Source of the DNA: Curtanaerobium respiraculi
Lineage (GTDB): Bacteria; Actinomycetota; Coriobacteriia; Coriobacteriales; Eggerthellaceae
Length of the DNA stretch: 64,000 nucleotides
NCBI RefSeq assembly: GCF_024609215.1
Contig: NZ_JANIPD030000012.1
Location: 124,001 to 188,000, forward strand
Direction: 5' to 3'
The notes under the pieces were generated by a model. The model had not been told where the DNA came from, did no database searches, and saw only the letters and a list, made by a program, of their open reading frames with translations. Positions within the stretch are counted from its first letter, which is position 1. Each line of letters opens with the position of its first letter. Positions 61,197 through 64,000 of this stretch are shown one piece after another. Both the position numbers and the translations under genes were made by a program.

Positions 61197-62567
61197 ATGC
61201 CCAGCGAAGAGAAAACGAAGCAAATTCCGCAAAATATCGAGGCCGAGCAGAGCGTGCTCGCGGCCTGCATGCTCAACAAGGACGCGATCGACGAGGTGCT
61301 CACCAAGCTTCAGCCCGATAATTTCTTCAGGCCGGCGCATCAGATCATCTTCCAGAGCATGAAGGACCTGCACAACCGCAGTATCCCCATCGACCAGATC
61401 TCGCTTGCGGAAAACCTCCGTGCGAACGGTCAGCTGGAAGCGGTGGGCGGCAAAGCCTATCTGGTCGATCTTGCGGACAACACCTTCGCGCTGACGAACT
61501 GGGTCAGCCATACCGACATCGTCAAGCGCACGAGTATATTGCGCGATTTGATTTACGCGAGCGCGCAGATCACGGCCATGGCCTACGACGCACCCGACGA
61601 TTTGAACGAGGTGGTCGAGAGCGCGGAGAAGACCCTGTTCAAAGTGACCGAGCGGCGCGTGTCCTCCTCGTTCGAGAGGATCGAGAATCTCCTGGTTGAC
61701 GCATTCGAGGAGATCACGAAGCTCTCCGAGCAGAAAAGCCATATGGCAGGCGTTCCCACCGGTTTCGTGGATGTCGACAACCTGTTCCACGGGTTCCGCG
61801 GCGGCGACCTGATCATCCTTGCCGCCCGACCCGGCGTGGGGAAAACCTCGTTCGCCCTGAATCTGGCGGTGAACGCCGCGAAGGCGGGATGCTCGACGAC
61901 GTTTTTCAGCCTCGAGATGAGTTCCGGGCAGCTCGTGCAGCGCATCCTCTGCTCCGAGGCGCACATCGGCCTCGAGAAGGTGCGCGGCGGATTTCTCGGC
62001 GAGGGGGATTGGCAAGCGCTCGCCGACGCCATCTCGCGCCTCGCCAAATTGGAGCTCTACATCGATGATACGCCGTCCCTTTCGATTCTCGAGGCCCGCG
62101 CGAAAGCGCGCCGCGAATTGCGGAATGCCGAGAAGGGCCTTATCATCGTCGACTACCTGCAGCTCATGCAGCCTCCCCAGACGCGCAAAGATGGGAACCG
62201 CGCCGTGGAGGTGGGCGAGATCAGCCGCGGCCTGAAGGTTTTGGCGAAGGAGATGGACATGCCCGTCATCGCCCTGTCACAGCTTTCCCGCGCCATTGAG
62301 CAGCGCGGCAAGGCGAAGCGCCCTATGCTCTCCGACCTGCGCGAATCGGGATCAATCGAGCAGGATGCCGATATCGTCATGTTCATCGATCGCAGCATGG
62401 ACGAGATGGAGGCGGAATCGGACGGGCGTCCGGACTACGGCACGGCGAACCTCATCGTCGCCAAGCACCGCAACGGCCCCACGCGCGATATCACGCTGTC
62501 ATGGGCGCCCGAGAGCACGACGTTCGGCGATTTCATCGATGAATCGCGTTATCCGGGAGCCTATTAA
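61197..62567 (+). CDS. dnaB: Replicative DNA helicase
   Basis: A 456-residue hexameric helicase. The N-terminal domain starts PQNIEAEQSVLAACML; the RecA-type domain has Walker A ARPGVGKTSFAL, IIVDYLQLM and the DLRESGSIEQDADIVMFI region (in part RESGSIEQDAD). No intein interrupts it. AAGGAGGA lies before the ATG. The nuclease gene begins at the very next base after its stop. Confidence 0.95.
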   Translation: MPSEEKTKQIPQNIEAEQSVLAACMLNKDAIDEVLTKLQPDNFFRPAHQIIFQSMKDLHNRSIPIDQISLAENLRANGQLEAVGGKAYLVDLADNTFALTNWVSHTDIVKRTSILRDLIYASAQITAMAYDAPDDLNEVVESAEKTLFKVTERRVSSSFERIENLLVDAFEEITKLSEQKSHMAGVPTGFVDVDNLFHGFRGGDLIILAARPGVGKTSFALNLAVNAAKAGCSTTFFSLEMSSGQLVQRILCSEAHIGLEKVRGGFLGEGDWQALADAISRLAKLELYIDDTPSLSILEARAKARRELRNAEKGLIIVDYLQLMQPPQTRKDGNRAVEVGEISRGLKVLAKEMDMPVIALSQLSRAIEQRGKAKRPMLSDLRESGSIEQDADIVMFIDRSMDEMEAESDGRPDYGTANLIVAKHRNGPTRDITLSWAPESTTFGDFIDESRYPGAY

Positions 62568-63833
62568 ATGGCGAAGAAGCACGTCACGTTCATCCATTCC
62601 GGCGACCTGCATCTGGGCGCTCCCTTCCGCGGCCTGCGCTCCCTTTCCGACGCCTGGGCGGACCGCCTGACCGAGGCGATTCCCGAGGCATTCGACCGCC
62701 TCATCGAGGCGGCGCTGACCCGGCAGGTCGATTTCGTGGTCTTGGCGGGCGACGTCTTCGATGCCAGCAGGCCCAGCTATCGCGACGTCATCCGTTTCGT
62801 GGACGGGATGAAGCGGTTGGGCGAGGCGGGCATCCCCGTGTACTACTGCACCGGGAACCACGACCCCTATACCAGCTGGAAGAGCGATTACGCCGCCCCG
62901 CCCGAGAACGTGCACATGTTCTCGGCGGAGGGCCCGAGCTTCTTCGCGCATACCAAGGACGGCAGGGCGCTGGTGCTGCTGGGGGGTCGCGGGTACTACA
63001 ACCACGTTGTCCCTGCCGATGTGGACATCGCGAAGGGCATCACGCGGGCCGCCGCGGTGAAGGCTCTGGGGACGAGCGCTCCCTTCTCCGTCGGCGTGGT
63101 GCACACGGGCTTGAACCTCGATCCGACGAAGGCGCCCACCGATCCCGCACGCCTGCTCTCCAGCGGAATCGACTACTGGGCGTGCGGGCACATCCATCAG
63201 CCATGGCTCAACGATCCCCGCGACCCCCGCATCGGCTTCTCGGGGTGCATCCAGGGGCGCGATATCAAGGAGACGGGCGCACGCGGGTGCTTCGCGGTCA
63301 CATTGCGCGAAAACGCATGCGCGCAGGTGGAGTTCGTCCCCCTGGCAAGCGTGGCGTGGCAAAAACTGCAGATCGACGTCTCCTCGTGCACGACGCTCGC
63401 CCAGGCGCACGATGCCATCACGCGAGCCCTCTTCGCGGCTAACGGCACCGCACAGTGCGAGGAGATGGTCGCGCGCGTTTTCCTGGCCGGCAAGACGCCG
63501 CTGCACCGCGTTTTGGTGCAGCCCGGCGTCCTGGAGGACCTGCGCCGCGAGGTCAACAACGGGTATCCGGTCTTCTTCGTCGATTCGATCGTCGATCGCA
63601 CGTCGGCGGATATCAGCCGGTCCGCATTGAAGGAGGAGGGCCTGTTCGAGGCGACGTTGCTGCGCCGCAGCAAGGCCCTGGGGAAGGACAGGGATGCCAC
63701 GGTGGCGCACCTGCAAGATGAGTTCCTCCAGCACAGCCTGCAGCTGCCCAGCACCTGCGTGAACCGTCTGGACCGGTTGGAGAAGGAGGCCGAGCAGCTT
63801 GCGCTCGACCTGCTCGATGGGAGCCGCTCATGA
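62568..63833 (+). CDS. SbcD/YhaO-like DNA repair exonuclease
   Basis: A 421-residue Mre11-type metallophosphoesterase nuclease. Motifs in order are HSGDLHLGAPF, VLAGDVFD, CTGNHDPY, VGVVHTGLN and ACGHIHQPW, supplying all metal ligands. The C-terminal half should bind the coiled-coil ATPase encoded next (ATGA overlap). Length and the FRGL context are nearer to YhaO than to E. coli SbcD. Confidence 0.88.
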   Translation: MAKKHVTFIHSGDLHLGAPFRGLRSLSDAWADRLTEAIPEAFDRLIEAALTRQVDFVVLAGDVFDASRPSYRDVIRFVDGMKRLGEAGIPVYYCTGNHDPYTSWKSDYAAPPENVHMFSAEGPSFFAHTKDGRALVLLGGRGYYNHVVPADVDIAKGITRAAAVKALGTSAPFSVGVVHTGLNLDPTKAPTDPARLLSSGIDYWACGHIHQPWLNDPRDPRIGFSGCIQGRDIKETGARGCFAVTLRENACAQVEFVPLASVAWQKLQIDVSSCTTLAQAHDAITRALFAANGTAQCEEMVARVFLAGKTPLHRVLVQPGVLEDLRREVNNGYPVFFVDSIVDRTSADISRSALKEEGLFEATLLRRSKALGKDRDATVAHLQDEFLQHSLQLPSTCVNRLDRLEKEAEQLALDLLDGSRS

Positions 63834-64000
63834 GCGAACGGCCTGCCCATTTCCTGAGGACCATACGGATCGAGCGGTTCGGCGCGATGGAGAACCGCAC
63901 CGTCGGCCCGTTCGAACCAGGCATCAACGTGGTGTTCGGGCCGAACGAATCGGGCAAGACCACCACGGCGACGTTCATCGGCGGGGTGCTGTTCGGCTGG
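63830..64000 (+). CDS. SbcC/YhaN-like AAA ATPase, 5-prime part only
   Basis: 57 codons are visible before the window ends. FLRTIRIERFGAMENR and the Walker A FGPNESGKTTT are the beginning of a Rad50/SbcC-type ATPase, partner of the preceding nuclease. The ATG overlaps the nuclease stop by four bases. Confidence 0.85.
   Translation, partial: MSERPAHFLRTIRIERFGAMENRTVGPFEPGINVVFGPNESGKTTTATFIGGVLFGW

Overview
The window is a high-GC bacterial chromosome segment. The gene content fits class Coriobacteriia, most likely family Eggerthellaceae. The pointers are a TsaB-RimI-TsaD fusion protein, a YerC-type TrpR-like protein, a menaquinone methyltransferase, and tatA-tatC beside [NiFe]-hydrogenase maturation genes hypA-hypB. 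The taxonomic call is inference; there is no rRNA here to settle it. Most of the window is ordinary housekeeping chromosome. There is no prophage, CRISPR array or complete insertion sequence.

Layout. 1-9 kb: a truncated YfhO-type membrane protein, a TrpR-like regulator, a NUDIX hydrolase, an M18 aminopeptidase, guaB with its own terminator, and a stand-alone iron-type alcohol dehydrogenase. 9-12.4 kb: mnmA coupled to a cysteine desulfurase (tRNA 2-thiouridine synthesis), and divergently a RelB-like antitoxin with a PIN toxin. 12.8-16.6 kb: leuS, a SanA/YdcF protein and a small membrane protein. 16.8-28.4 kb is the accessory-looking part: a sortase-anchored Cna-B adhesin, an aminotransferase, a 40-residue ORF behind a LexA-like box, a DUF2130 protein, a zinc-ribbon membrane protein, ferritin, an RlmD-like RNA methyltransferase, a MITE-like repeat, a broken second adhesin gene and a tyrosine phosphatase.

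28.4-44.5 kb is a dense, co-directional housekeeping block. It runs cysK, tilS, maf, hpt, ftsH (with an added zinc ribbon), a folP-folK fusion, tsaE, a tsaB-rimI-tsaD fusion, menG/ubiE, an amidohydrolase, tatA, tatC, hypA, hypB and nadE. t6A tRNA modification (tsaE, tsaB, tsaD), folate (folP-folK here, folE at 51.4 kb) and Tat export of folded enzymes are the connecting themes. A Tat-signal protein is encoded convergently to nadE.

46-56 kb: an OmpR-type two-component system, purC, a small coiled-coil membrane protein, xth, folE, an ACT-domain protein, a HerA-like DUF853 ATPase and a PrsA-like lipoprotein foldase. Two striking non-coding items lie here: a 94-bp perfect palindrome and a consensus promoter that seems to drive only a very short RNA. 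56.7-57.6 kb: two convergent tRNA-Ser genes with duplicated 3-prime flanks and an inverted-repeat element between them. 58.1-64 kb: a conserved hypothetical gene ending at a second MITE copy, then rpsF-ssb-rpsR-rplI, dnaB, an SbcD-like nuclease and the start of its SbcC/YhaN-like partner, cut by the window edge.

The items least explained by routine annotation are the LexA-box mini-ORF, the 94-bp palindrome, the short-RNA locus, the MITE family and the tRNA-Ser repeat zone. None is proven to be a new system.
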